Shown here piece by piece: positions 51,171 to 59,798 of a stretch of DNA of 64,000 nt (its first letter is position 1; the number at the start of each line of letters is the position of its first letter). Source of the DNA: Amycolatopsis sp. (lineage in GTDB: Bacteria > Actinomycetota > Actinomycetes > Mycobacteriales > Pseudonocardiaceae). Position numbers and translations under genes: made by a program. The notes beneath the pieces are model-generated. The model searched no databases. It saw only the letters and a list, made by a program, of their open reading frames with translations, and was not told where the DNA came from. The stretch covers positions 140,257 through 204,256 of the forward strand of contig NZ_JAODNM010000056.1 in NCBI RefSeq assembly GCF_025464955.1. Direction: 5' to 3'.

Positions 51171-51764
51171 TCAGCCCAACAGACGGAGGGCATCCGAGGC
51201 GGAGAGGCGGCCGGCGGTGGTCAGGTCGAGGTTCGCCAGGGAGGCCGCGTGGATTTCCTCGGTGGCAGCGGCGGCGCAGTCGCTGATGGGATGCACCGTC
51301 AGGCCGAGGTCGGTCGCGGCGCGAGCGGTTTGTTCGACGGTGAGGTTCGTGGCGACGCCGGTGATCAGAAGGGTGTCGATGTCCCTCTCGACCAGCCACG
51401 CCAGGAGGTTGTTGCCGGCGAGGCCCGACAGTTTTTGGTTGTCGACGACGAGGTCTCCGCTCATTTCGTCGATCAGTTGCGAGCCGGGGGCGTTGGGGCG
51501 AAACGAACCCTGTGCGTCGGCCACGGCCGCCATGAAGCCGGTGTTGCGCACTAGTTGACCTTCGCCCATCGGGATGACGAACCTGGTGAGGATGATCGGC
51601 AGGCCGGCGGCTCGGGCATCGTCGTGGAAGGCGGCGGCGCGCTTCACGACACCGCTGCGGGCGACGGGTTCGGCGAGCATCCCGCCGAAGAAGCCCTCAG
51701 GCCGGATTACGTTGACCTGCCAGTGCAGCCCCAGAACGGCGGTACGCCGTGAATCGATCGTCAC
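51171..51764 (-). CDS. Isochorismatase-family protein lacking the catalytic triad
   Basis: 197 residues with the cysteine-hydrolase/isochorismatase fold (TAVLGLHWQVNVI, GLPIILTRFVIPMGEGQ, DTLLITGVATNLTVEQTARA, DLGLTVHPISDCAAA). The three residues that normally form the Asp-Lys-Cys triad appear as H14, N109 and T142. Isochorismatases proper also lack the Cys, but keep the Asp and Lys. So this is probably not an amide hydrolase and may be a pseudoenzyme or use other residues. The quinone reductase gene lies upstream on the same strand after 92 bases. Confidence 0.8.
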   Translation of the reverse strand: MTIDSRRTAVLGLHWQVNVIRPEGFFGGMLAEPVARSGVVKRAAAFHDDARAAGLPIILTRFVIPMGEGQLVRNTGFMAAVADAQGSFRPNAPGSQLIDEMSGDLVVDNQKLSGLAGNNLLAWLVERDIDTLLITGVATNLTVEQTARAATDLGLTVHPISDCAAAATEEIHAASLANLDLTTAGRLSASDALRLLG

Positions 51765-51856
51765 CTCGGCAATCTTGCCCTACCCGCCGACCGAGCGCCC
51801 CGGCCGAAGGGGCAGCGCGATGAACGAGCGAAAGGCCCGTTCCTCGCACTGCCGAC

Positions 51857-52777
51857 TTACGGCTTCAGGACGATCTTGCCCCGCGTGTGACGCTGTTCGA
51901 GGTCACGGAATGCGGCCTTGACCTCGGCCAGGGGATACACCTTCGCGACGGGGATCTCCAGGCTTCCCTTCGACACCAACGCCGCGAGCTCGCTCAGGAT
52001 CTCGGCTGTGGCGCCCTTCGCGTTTCCGTCGACTTTGACGCCGTACTTCTCGACGGCCTCGAAGTCGATGATCGTGTTGATCCGGTCGGCAGGAATACCC
52101 AGGTCAAGGGCCAGTTTGACGTACCCACTGCCGAAGGTGTCGATGAACGCGTCGACCTTGCCGTTGCCTGCTGCCTTGATGCGGTCCGCGACGCCGTCGC
52201 CGTACGCCACGGGAATCACGCCGTGCCCGGTAAGCCAGGCGTGGTTCGACTCGCTCGCGATGCCGATAACGGTCGCCCCAGCGTCCTTCGCCAGCTGGAC
52301 GACGATGGAACCGACGCCTCCCGCGGCGCCCGATACGACCACGACGTCACCCTCGCGGACGCGGACAGCCTGCACCGCCGCGTAGGCGGTCGTCCCGGCG
52401 ACGAACAGGCCGCCGGCGACCTCCCACGGGACGTTGCTGGGGCGCTCGGTCAGGTTTTCGGCGTCGACCACGGCGAACTCGGCCTGGCTCGACCGCGTGT
52501 CGACCCAGCCGATCACCTCGTCGCCGATCTTGCGCCCTTCGACGCCTTCGCCCAGCTCGACGACTACCCCCGCAAGATCGCTGCCCTGGCCGGACGGGAA
52601 GGTGGACGGCCACCGCGAGGCGAACGTGCCGATACGAATGGCCACCTCGCCCGGGTTGATCCCCGCGGCCTTCACCTGGACCAGCACCTGCCCGGGACCG
52701 GGCACCGGACGCTCGACATCCACAACCTGCAGCACGTCGATGTCGCCGTGCTCGGTGTACCTGACTGCCTGAGGCAT
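51857..52777 (-). CDS. Zinc-independent quinone oxidoreductase (MDR family)
   Basis: 306 residues. Features are the N-terminal GroES-like fold with PVPGPGQVLVQVKAAGINPG, the NADPH site VVVSGAAGGVGSIVVQLAKD and the C-terminal VYPLAEVKAAFRDLEQRHTR plus GKIVLKP, as in NADP-dependent quinone or enone reductases. No catalytic or structural zinc ligands are seen. Likely role is reduction of quinones or enals. A monocistronic unit is likely. Confidence 0.93.
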   Translation of the reverse strand: MPQAVRYTEHGDIDVLQVVDVERPVPGPGQVLVQVKAAGINPGEVAIRIGTFASRWPSTFPSGQGSDLAGVVVELGEGVEGRKIGDEVIGWVDTRSSQAEFAVVDAENLTERPSNVPWEVAGGLFVAGTTAYAAVQAVRVREGDVVVVSGAAGGVGSIVVQLAKDAGATVIGIASESNHAWLTGHGVIPVAYGDGVADRIKAAGNGKVDAFIDTFGSGYVKLALDLGIPADRINTIIDFEAVEKYGVKVDGNAKGATAEILSELAALVSKGSLEIPVAKVYPLAEVKAAFRDLEQRHTRGKIVLKP

Positions 52778-52890
52778 TTGCTACTCCTTTGAAAGTCCGA
52801 CCATCGCGCCAACGACGGAGGTCCCCGGTTTATGCCGACCCGCCGAAAACTCATGGCGGCCGTCCCAGGAAGCGGGCATACTCCGCGATC

Positions 52891-53373
52891 GTGAACGCCT
52901 TGCCACCGGGAACCACCATCCGCCACCCCGAAACCGCAGATCACGCACGAGTGCAGGCCGTGATGGAAAACTGGTGGGGCGGAATCGGGAATAAACAGAG
53001 CGCGCACGATCGAGCCCTGCTGCTACCGCGGTTGTATTTCCAGCATTTCACCGACAGCAGCTACGTCATCGAGCGAGACGGCGAACTCGTCGCGTTCCTG
53101 ATCGGGTTCCTGTCCCAGTCCCGGCCGGACGAGAGCTACATCCACTTTGTCGGCGTCGATCCGGCGGCACGCGGTACCGGGGTCGGTCGTTACCTCTACC
53201 AGCGGTTTTTCGACTACAGCCGCGAGCACGGGCGCACTGTCGTCCGCTCGATCACGTCTCCGGTGAACACCGGCTCCCAAGCGTTCCACGCCAGCATGGG
53301 GTTCACCGCGGCGGTTGTCGCGGACTACGACAGCCCTGGAACCGACCGGGTCGCGTTCGCCAAGACGCTTTGA
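52891..53373 (+). CDS. GNAT-family N-acetyltransferase
   Basis: 160 residues. Motif A is VDPAARGTGVGRYLYQRFFD (about 86-105), followed by GSQAFHASMGF. The GTG at 52891 (NALPPGTTIRHPETADH) is preferred, since sequence upstream is not family-like. Substrate unknown. Confidence 0.88.
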   Translation: MNALPPGTTIRHPETADHARVQAVMENWWGGIGNKQSAHDRALLLPRLYFQHFTDSSYVIERDGELVAFLIGFLSQSRPDESYIHFVGVDPAARGTGVGRYLYQRFFDYSREHGRTVVRSITSPVNTGSQAFHASMGFTAAVVADYDSPGTDRVAFAKTL

Positions 53374-53428
53374 GGGCAACGACTGATTCCCGCCAGCGCA
53401 GCACGCCGAAGCACCCGATGCTGGGCTT

Positions 53429-54115
53429 ATGGATCACTCACCAGAACATGTCAGGATCGAGCCCGCGATTCTCTATTTCGGCACCCCGGTCGTGCTGATC
53501 AGCACGATGAACCCCGACGAAACCGTCAACCTGGCACCGATGTCCTCCGCGTTCTGGTTGGGCTGGCGCGGTGTTCTCGGACTTGCGATGAGCTCGCAGA
53601 CAACACAGAACTTGTTGCGCACTAACGAATGCGTCCTCAACCTGCCGTCCGCGGGCCAGGTCGAGGCGGTGGACAAACTGGCGCGGACAACCGGAACCTA
53701 CCCCGTCCCGGACGGCAAGAAGAAGCGTGGCTACCGGCACGAAAACGACAAGTTCGGTATTTCCGGACTGACTCCGACGCCGTCGGAAACAGTCCGGGCT
53801 CCGCGCGTCAAAGAATGTCCGGTGAATCTCGAGGCCGTCGTCGAAGCCGTTCATCCGATAGCCGAGGAAAGCGATGACCAGCGAGGCGGAATTGTCACGT
53901 TCGAGGTGCGGATCCAGAAGGTCCACGCGCACCCGGAAATAACGGCGACGGGTGCCGCCGATCGCATCGATCCCGACAAATGGCGTCCGCTCATCATGAG
54001 CTTCCAGCACTTCTACGGTCTCGGCGAGCGGTTGCACCCGTCGACGCTGGCGAAGATTCCCGAGGCCCTCTACCGCAGCCCGGACGTCGATCGCGCGCGT
54101 GCACTGACCAACTAG
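53429..54115 (+). CDS. Flavin reductase-like domain protein
   Basis: 228 residues with the FMN-binding split barrel of flavin reductases: PVVLISTMNPDETVNLAPMS, SAFWLGWRGVLGLAM, QNLLRTNECVLNLP and RVKECPVNLEAVVEAVHP. It probably binds FMN and serves as reductase or oxidoreductase; no oxygenase partner is adjacent. The stop overlaps the convergent phospholipase gene. Confidence 0.9.
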   Translation: MDHSPEHVRIEPAILYFGTPVVLISTMNPDETVNLAPMSSAFWLGWRGVLGLAMSSQTTQNLLRTNECVLNLPSAGQVEAVDKLARTTGTYPVPDGKKKRGYRHENDKFGISGLTPTPSETVRAPRVKECPVNLEAVVEAVHPIAEESDDQRGGIVTFEVRIQKVHAHPEITATGAADRIDPDKWRPLIMSFQHFYGLGERLHPSTLAKIPEALYRSPDVDRARALTN

Positions 54116-54534
54116 CTGCCAAACTGGCGGACAGCCTGGTAGTAGGTCCAGGCCGTGGCCTTGCAGGCGATATTGCTGCCGCAGATGCCCTTCAGGTCCG
54201 AGTACAGGTTGTCGTCGATCGTCTTGCGGGTGGTCTCGTTGAACCGGCCCTGCTTCTTGTAGTTCCGGTAACCGAAGTCGTGCCGGTAGCAGCCGGGCAG
54301 GAAGTTGAAGCCGAACGGTTTGTCCGGTGAGTCCGAACACCCGTCGGACGACCAGTCGAGCTGGCCGTCGTACGGCTTCGTGGCGCGAACGGAAACGAAG
54401 TTCGACAACGAGGTGTGGAACAGGTAGGTGTCCGTGACGGATGGGATGTCGACGGCCTGCGCGACATTGGTACCGGCGAACAAGGAGGTCGCGACGGCAG
54501 CGATGACGGCCAAACGTTTGAGCGTAGCTCGCAT
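54112..54534 (-). CDS. Secreted prokaryotic phospholipase A2
   Basis: 140 residues. A signal peptide (KRLAVIAAVATSLFAGTNVAQA) precedes a mature domain of about 115 residues very like Streptomyces violaceoruber PLA2: the Ca-loop DGCSDSPDKPFGFNFLPGC and the catalytic pair His-Asp in CYRHDFGYRNYKK. Four Cys residues can form the two disulfides of the family. It hydrolyses the sn-2 acyl bond of phospholipids outside the cell. The ATG at 54534 precedes the signal peptide directly. Confidence 0.94.
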   Translation of the reverse strand: MRATLKRLAVIAAVATSLFAGTNVAQAVDIPSVTDTYLFHTSLSNFVSVRATKPYDGQLDWSSDGCSDSPDKPFGFNFLPGCYRHDFGYRNYKKQGRFNETTRKTIDDNLYSDLKGICGSNIACKATAWTYYQAVRQFGS

Positions 54535-54659
54535 GACGAAAATCCCCACAGTAGAAGTTTCGGTTCTGCGCGCTCAGTTTCGACCATCGACGGTGGCGAC
54601 ACTACCCCTGAGAGTCGTCTTGATTCTTAAATCTTTGGTTCTCTGGACCGATGATCGCC

Positions 54660-54842
54660 TTAGCTCTCGGCCCGCGCGGGTAGCGGTTTCCAGAAGACGA
54701 TCAGCAGCGTCGCGATCGGCCCGGCCAGCAGGGAGATCAGGAACCAGTTCCACCGGCTCCGGTTCTTCGTCTCCGCCAGCCCGGCATTGATCAGCGCCAG
54801 CGTTCCCCAGCCTGTATAGGTCTCCGAGCCCAGTCCGTTCAT
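54660..54842 (-). CDS. Small membrane protein
   Basis: 60 residues. A single strong helix, WNWFLISLLAGPIATLLIVF, with charged ends (ETKNRSR and KPLPARAES); the N-terminal part may be a weaker second helix. The ATG at 54842 has GGGAGG eight bases upstream. Similar small proteins of unknown function occur in actinobacteria. Confidence 0.6.
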   Translation of the reverse strand: MNGLGSETYTGWGTLALINAGLAETKNRSRWNWFLISLLAGPIATLLIVFWKPLPARAES

Positions 54843-54863
54843 CCGCTGAGCCTCCCACAGCAT

Positions 54864-54909
54864 CTCGTGAGTGTTCCCGCCGGTTCTAACCGGCGGGAAC
54901 ACTCACGAG
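54864..54909. repeat. Family A palindrome, perfect copy
   Basis: CTCGTGAGTGTTCCCGCCGG, then TTCTAA, then the inverse of the first block: 22-base arms around a 2-base centre. It is the best preserved copy in the window. It lies between the 5'-nucleotidase stop and the start region of the small membrane protein gene, both on the minus strand. Confidence 0.88.
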
Positions 54910-54926
54910 CGCGGCCGAGGGGAGCT

Positions 54927-56630
54927 CTACGAGACGGCGACGCGGTCCGCGGGCGGCGGCGCGATGCCGGGGTGCGCGGTGAGGTACGCCGCGAGCGCGT
55001 CCAGGTCGATCGGACCGCCCGCGAGGTTGGTGCCCTTGGTGAACTCGGCGAAGCCGTCCCCTCCGGCGGCGAGGAAGTTGTTCACCGACACGCGGTATGA
55101 GCCGGCCGGGTCGACGGCGACGCCGTTGACCGTGATGTTCGAAACGCGCGAACCGACCGGTGCCGACAGCGTGTACGAGTAGTGCAGGGTCTTCGAGATC
55201 TGCAGGATCTTCGTCCCGGTCGGACCCCACTGCTGTTCGAGCACGTTCTTCAGGTTCGCGCCGGTCAGCGTGATGGTCTGCATGATGTTCGCGAACGGCT
55301 GCACGGTGAACGCCTCGCCGTAGGTCACGACACCGTCGCCCTCACCGTTCGGCGAGGACGCGTACGTCAGGTCCGCGCGGATCCCGCCCGGGTTGGTGAT
55401 CGCGATCTGCGCGCCGTTGGCCTGCGTGCCTTCCAGCTGCGCGTCGGCGATGACGTCGCCCAGCGGCTCCTCACCCGAGGGTGCGCCGGCCGCGACGAGG
55501 TCCGCGGTGATGGTGCCGATTTTGCGGTTCGCGATCGGACCCGACTTGGCCTTCGCCGCGTCGACCAGCTTGACGACGTTCGGGTCCGGGGTGACGTCGC
55601 GGGTGACGATCTCGTTGTGCGCGACGGTCGCGCTGCGCACGACGTCGTGAGTCCGGTTGCTGATCTTGAGGTCCACAACGGACAGCAGTCGGCCGAACGA
55701 CGCGCTCTGGATGACCGGGCGCGGGTTGCCCGCCGGGTCGTTGATCACGCAGTTGTACTGCTGGTGGCTGTGGCCGGCGAAGATCGCGTCGACCTTCGGC
55801 GAGACGTTCTTGGCGATCGTCGCGGCCGCGCCGGGGGAGACCTTGCAGTCGTCGGGGCCGCCGCCCTCGGTGTTGTCGCCCTGGTGCAGCAGCACGACCT
55901 GCGCCTTGACGCCGAGGAAGTCGAGCAGGTTGGCGGTCTTGTTGATCGCCGTGACCTCGTCGCCGAACTTCAGGCCCTTGATCGCGTCCGGGGTGACCAC
56001 GGACGGCAGGTCCTTCAGCGTGGCGCCGATGATCCCGATCGGGACCCCGCCGGACAGCTTGATGGTGAACGGCAGCAGCGCCGGGAATCCGTTGGTGAAC
56101 GTGACGTTCGCGCCGAGGAACGGGAACTTCGCGCCCTTGAACGTCGGCTCGAACTGGCAGCCGTCGGTCGGGTTGCAGCCGCCGAACTGCATGCGCTGCA
56201 ACTCTTTGTAACCCTCGTCGAACTCGTGGTTACCGACGACGGACGCGCTCACGCCGAGGTAGTTCAGGAAGTCGATGGTCGGCTCGTCGTGGAACAGCGC
56301 CGACGTCAGCGGGGACGCGCCGACGTTGTCACCCGCGGACACCAGCAGCGAGTTCTTCACCTGCGCTTCGAGCTGCTGGACGTGCGTCGCCATGTATGCG
56401 GCACCACCGGCGTCGACCTTCGTGCCGTCCGAGAGCGTGATCCGGCCGGACGAACCCGCCGGCGGCTCGAGATTGCCGTGGAAGTCGTTGAAGCCGATCA
56501 CGCGGACGTCCGTGGTCGAGTCGTGCTGGGCGGTGGCGGCGGACGCCGGGGTGGCCGTCATCGCCACGGTGGCAAGCGCGGCCGCGGCGATCGCCACGGT
56601 CCGGCGCACGAGCCGGGTTGAGCTGGTCAT
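54927..56630 (-). CDS. Secreted 5'-nucleotidase/2',3'-cyclic phosphodiesterase family protein
   Basis: 567 residues. A signal peptide (TVAIAAAALATVAMTATPAS, cut near SAATA) is followed by a metallophosphoesterase domain with RVIGFNDFHGNLEP, SAGDNVGASP, GNHEFDEG and IFAGHSHQQYN, then the 5_nucleotid_C domain with GEEPLGDVIADAQLEGTQAN and ITNPGGIRADL. It hydrolyses nucleotides or UDP-sugars outside the cell. The ATG at 56630 is chosen as the start nearest the signal peptide. No C-terminal anchor, so it is probably released. Confidence 0.95.
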   Translation of the reverse strand: MTSSTRLVRRTVAIAAAALATVAMTATPASAATAQHDSTTDVRVIGFNDFHGNLEPPAGSSGRITLSDGTKVDAGGAAYMATHVQQLEAQVKNSLLVSAGDNVGASPLTSALFHDEPTIDFLNYLGVSASVVGNHEFDEGYKELQRMQFGGCNPTDGCQFEPTFKGAKFPFLGANVTFTNGFPALLPFTIKLSGGVPIGIIGATLKDLPSVVTPDAIKGLKFGDEVTAINKTANLLDFLGVKAQVVLLHQGDNTEGGGPDDCKVSPGAAATIAKNVSPKVDAIFAGHSHQQYNCVINDPAGNPRPVIQSASFGRLLSVVDLKISNRTHDVVRSATVAHNEIVTRDVTPDPNVVKLVDAAKAKSGPIANRKIGTITADLVAAGAPSGEEPLGDVIADAQLEGTQANGAQIAITNPGGIRADLTYASSPNGEGDGVVTYGEAFTVQPFANIMQTITLTGANLKNVLEQQWGPTGTKILQISKTLHYSYTLSAPVGSRVSNITVNGVAVDPAGSYRVSVNNFLAAGGDGFAEFTKGTNLAGGPIDLDALAAYLTAHPGIAPPPADRVAVS

Positions 56631-56761
56631 GGAACTCCTCTGATTCGAGCGCCCGCAGTCCCCTGAGCAGGCGCGCACGGCGCAGGAGTCTGCCCGTAAA
56701 GCGCGACTATCGCCACGGTAAAAAGGTGGAAGATAGGGAAACGTGTCCCGGCGAGCGAAAC

Positions 56762-56807
56762 CTCGTGAGTGTTCCAGCCGGTTAGAACCGGCCTAGCTAC
56801 TCACGAG
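56762..56807. repeat. Family A palindrome at the end of the alpha/beta hydrolase gene
   Basis: CTCGTGAGTGTTCCAGCCGG-TTAGAA-CCGGCCTAGCTACTCACGAG with several mismatches in the right arm. The hydrolase stop codon (TCG TGA, minus strand) is part of the right arm. Confidence 0.8.
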
Positions 56808-57586
56808 ACGTGACTCCCGGCGAGCAGGACGTCCGCCACCAGAGCCGGGTTGTCGGGCATGGGGACATGGCCGCAGCCGGGGAGCACGAGCAGGTCGGCC
56901 TGCGGCGCGATCCGGCGGAGGTCGGCGACCTTCGGCCGCGCGAGGACGCGGTCGCGCGCGCCCCAGGCGATGGTGACCGGGATGTCCGGCACCGGGCCGG
57001 TGAACCGAAAACCGCCCTTGGCCTCGGCAAGAGTCGGGCGGAAGCCTGGCGCGGTGCCGAAGTAGTGCGCGTCTTCGACGATCGTCTCGGGGCTCAGCTG
57101 CCATGGCTTGTCGAAGATCATCCCGGCCAGCAGCGTCCGCCCGGCGCCGGTCGCGGCGAGCCGGCGGACGGTGCGAGTCGGCAGGCGTTCGGCGGCGACG
57201 CGGTGAGCCATCAGCACGCCGAGCGCGTACCGCTGCCCTCGCGGCGTCCAGAGTCCCGCCGGCGACAACGCCGTCACGCTGCTGACGAGCCCCTCACGAC
57301 CGAGCGCGAGCGAGAGCAGACCGCCGAGCGAGTTGCCCGCCACGTGCGGCCGGTTCAGGCCGAGGTCGGCGAAGAACTTCGACAGCGCGGCCACAACGGA
57401 CTCGATGCTGTACTCGCCGCCCTGCGGTGGCGACTCGCCGAAGCCGGGCAGGTCGACAGCGATGACGTCGCGATGCGGCTCGAGCAGCGGGACCACCGGG
57501 TCCCACGCCTGACGACGGTGTCCGACCCCGTGGATCAGCACCAACGGCTCACCATGACCGCTCCGGCGGTAGACGACTTCGTCCAT
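56801..57586 (-). CDS. Alpha/beta hydrolase
   Basis: 261 residues. LVLIHGVGHRRQAWDPV carries the oxyanion HG motif, the nucleophile is Ser in VAGNSLGGLLSL, Asp is in WGARDRVLARP and His in GCGHVPMPDNP. A lid region of helices lies between about 125 and 185. Substrate unknown. Single gene between two hypothetical genes. Confidence 0.93.
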   Translation of the reverse strand: MDEVVYRRSGHGEPLVLIHGVGHRRQAWDPVVPLLEPHRDVIAVDLPGFGESPPQGGEYSIESVVAALSKFFADLGLNRPHVAGNSLGGLLSLALGREGLVSSVTALSPAGLWTPRGQRYALGVLMAHRVAAERLPTRTVRRLAATGAGRTLLAGMIFDKPWQLSPETIVEDAHYFGTAPGFRPTLAEAKGGFRFTGPVPDIPVTIAWGARDRVLARPKVADLRRIAPQADLLVLPGCGHVPMPDNPALVADVLLAGSHVS

Positions 57587-57628
57587 CCCCGGATGCTAGC
57601 TCCGAAAGCTACTAGCGGGTAGCCACTC

Positions 57629-58246
57629 TCACCCTTCCGGGGCTTGGTCCCCGACGGCGAGCGAAGGCAGGTCGCTGAGCGCGTCCGCGGTCATCGCCTT
57701 CGCCGTAGTGAACACCTTCTCCTGCTGCGCCTTGATCCGGCCGTCGACGATCCGGCTGAGCTCGAAGGCGAGCCGACCGGTCTGACGCACTGTCGTCTCG
57801 TCGACCAGCGGTTGTGACGCCGAGCTGAGCACAATCCCCTCAGCCTTGCCGTCGTCCGCCTGCGCGACGCCGACGAAGAACGCTTCGCGCGGGTTCGTCT
57901 CGTTGTCGACGTAGTAAGTGCGCAGCCGGCCAAGCAGGCTGTGCCACTCAGCGACGTCGCCCTTCAGGCCTGTTTCGGTCAGGTCTTTCTCGGCGAGGCC
58001 CATTCCGCGTTTGCCGGGCTTGAAACACCGCGCGTACGAGTTCAACGCCGTCGTCCACAGCGCGTCGACGATGAGTGCGTCGTCGCCATTGCCCTGCGTC
58101 AGGCCGTCGAGCAGCCGCTCACAGCAGGCGAGGACGACCTGCAGGTCCTCGAAGATCGCCGCGAGATCACCCAGTGCGAGTGCGGCCGGGGTCGTCAGGT
58201 GCCGTGCGGTGGCGGGCGCGCGTACGCCGCTGCTGCTCTGAGCCAT
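57629..58246 (-). CDS. Actinobacterial hypothetical protein
   Basis: 205 residues, soluble. Mixed alpha/beta with a helical N-terminal half (LAAIFEDLQVVLACCERLLD, then ALWTTALNSYARCFKP) and a beta-rich middle (REAFFVGVAQADD, GIVLSSAS). The helical C-terminus ends in an acidic tail. No known family recognised. Probably a single-gene unit. Confidence 0.72.
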   Translation of the reverse strand: MAQSSSGVRAPATARHLTTPAALALGDLAAIFEDLQVVLACCERLLDGLTQGNGDDALIVDALWTTALNSYARCFKPGKRGMGLAEKDLTETGLKGDVAEWHSLLGRLRTYYVDNETNPREAFFVGVAQADDGKAEGIVLSSASQPLVDETTVRQTGRLAFELSRIVDGRIKAQQEKVFTTAKAMTADALSDLPSLAVGDQAPEG

Positions 58247-58306
58247 CGGGAGGCCTCTCTCGTCGCGGAGTCCCCATCGTCCACGCGCCGCCGACCTGGT
58301 GATGTC

Positions 58307-58762
58307 TCAGTTTGCGACGCGGTAGAGCATCTGGACACGTCCGGGCTTGCCGTTTTCGGTCGCGACAAAGCCGTAGCGCTCGTACGCACGCAGAGCGGAT
58401 GAGTTGCCCTCGAAGACTTCCAGGGAAACCGCTGGCGCTCCCTGGCCGGCCGCGTGCGCGACAACGGCGTCGATCAGCAACCCTGCGATGCGCTTACCCC
58501 TTGCTTCGGGCGCGACCCACATCGCGACGAGCACCCAGCCGCCGTCGTAGAGCAGACCGCCCACGAGACCGACCGGCTTGTCGCCGTCCATCGCGACGAA
58601 GCTGACGCTCGTGACGAACCTGCCGCGCCAGTCCTTCTCAGTGAAGGCGGCTTCGCGGGCGAGGTTCGACCCGAAGTTCTCCGGCGCGTCCGCGAGCGCC
58701 CGCAAGCGGACGTCCTTCATCAACTCCCACTCTTCGGCCACCAGACGCCGCACGTCGGTCAT
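58307..58762 (-). CDS. GNAT-family N-acetyltransferase
   Basis: 151 residues. The acetyl-CoA motif is MWVAPEARGKRIAGLLIDAV (about 80-99), followed by ALRAYERYGFVATENG. Substrate unknown. Divergent from the VanZ-like gene after an intergenic gap of 155 bases. Confidence 0.92.
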   Translation of the reverse strand: MTDVRRLVAEEWELMKDVRLRALADAPENFGSNLAREAAFTEKDWRGRFVTSVSFVAMDGDKPVGLVGGLLYDGGWVLVAMWVAPEARGKRIAGLLIDAVVAHAAGQGAPAVSLEVFEGNSSALRAYERYGFVATENGKPGRVQMLYRVAN

Positions 58763-58917
58763 CCACCCACGATGACACGCACCCGACGTCGGGTTCCACG
58801 CATTTTCTCCCTGGCCGATCGGCTGTTCCGGGCATCGGCCAAATGGCCGATCCAGGCCATCGCGAGCAGGCTGTTCGACCGAAGTGGGCAGGCCGGAAAA
58901 TTTCTAACGTCTAGGGC

Positions 58918-59565
58918 ATGACGCACGCACAGGTCACGGCCATCAGCTACGGACTACTCGCCTTCATCACGCTCTGGGGCACGATCCTCATCCCGCAGCT
59001 GATCACGCAGTACGCCAGGCACGGCCGGGTGCACGTCCGCGGACTCGCCATCAGCGGCGCGGTGACGCTCTACGGCTGCCTCGCGCTGGCCGTCGTCCTG
59101 CTTCCGCTGCCCGGCCCGAACACCCCGCGGCTCACCCAGACCGTGCAGCTCCGGCCGTTCCAGTGGGTCGCCGACATCCACACCGAACTGCTCAAGCACG
59201 GGCTCTCCTCGGCGCACGCGCTGACCACGTTGACCTTCCAGCAGGTCGCGATGAACGTGCTGCTGTTCGTCCCGCTGGGGCTCATCGCCAGGCTGCTGTG
59301 GAAGCGGGGCCTTATCGGCACCCTGCTGATCGGCTTCACCATCTCGCTGGCCATCGAGATCACCCAGTTGACCGCGAACTTCGGCACGGCACCGTTCGCC
59401 TACCGGATCTTCGACGTCGACGACCTCATGACCAACACGACCGGCGCCGTCCTCGGCTGGATCGTCGCGGCCCTGCTGCTGGCGCTCACCGCCAAGAAGA
59501 CCGCTTCAACGGTCGACGTGCAGCCGGTGCGGAGCGAGCGGATCCACCTCACCGAGGCGCGCTAA
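58918..59565 (+). CDS. VanZ-like family membrane protein
   Basis: 215 residues with about five membrane helices. The VanZ pattern is visible in VAMNVLLFVPLGLIARLLWK, LLIGFTISLAIEITQLTANF and RIFDVDDLMTNTTGAVLGW (the DxDDLxxNxxG motif). VanZ relatives are linked to low-level teicoplanin resistance, but most family members have no known role. Overlaps a possible small convergent gene at its 3' end. Confidence 0.9.
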   Translation: MTHAQVTAISYGLLAFITLWGTILIPQLITQYARHGRVHVRGLAISGAVTLYGCLALAVVLLPLPGPNTPRLTQTVQLRPFQWVADIHTELLKHGLSSAHALTTLTFQQVAMNVLLFVPLGLIARLLWKRGLIGTLLIGFTISLAIEITQLTANFGTAPFAYRIFDVDDLMTNTTGAVLGWIVAALLLALTAKKTASTVDVQPVRSERIHLTEAR

Positions 59566-59682
59566 CCGGGCTCGGCGCTGCGCGGCCACCCGCCGCGCGG
59601 CGCGCTTGTCTTCGAAGGCGACCACTCCGACGGCCAGTGCGAAGATCAACATGACCAGGCCGACGATCAGTGCCAACTGCAA
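59506..59682 (-). CDS. Possible small membrane protein
   Basis: A 58-codon frame with a TTG start and GAGGGGGCC upstream. The N-terminal helix LALIVGLVMLIFALAVGVVA is followed by a basic Arg/Ala-rich stretch (FEDKRAARRVAAQRRARLAR), a composition seen in real single-helix proteins. It overlaps the VanZ 3' end by 60 bases. Weakly supported. Confidence 0.35.
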   Translation of the reverse strand: MQLALIVGLVMLIFALAVGVVAFEDKRAARRVAAQRRARLARLGEVDPLAPHRLHVDR

Positions 59683-59798
59683 GACAGGCCCCCTCGAGAC
59701 GACGTTGTGCGCGAGATCACACAGCGTACGCAGTTCGTGGCTGCTTGGCCACCCCCGGCACCGGACAAGAGCGGGACACGGTTCGCCAGACTGGGCCG

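Noticed and set aside
51009..51554. 181-codon plus-strand frame beginning MTSLSGHF
   Set aside because: Two thirds of it are antisense to the isochorismatase-like gene and the rest matches nothing known.
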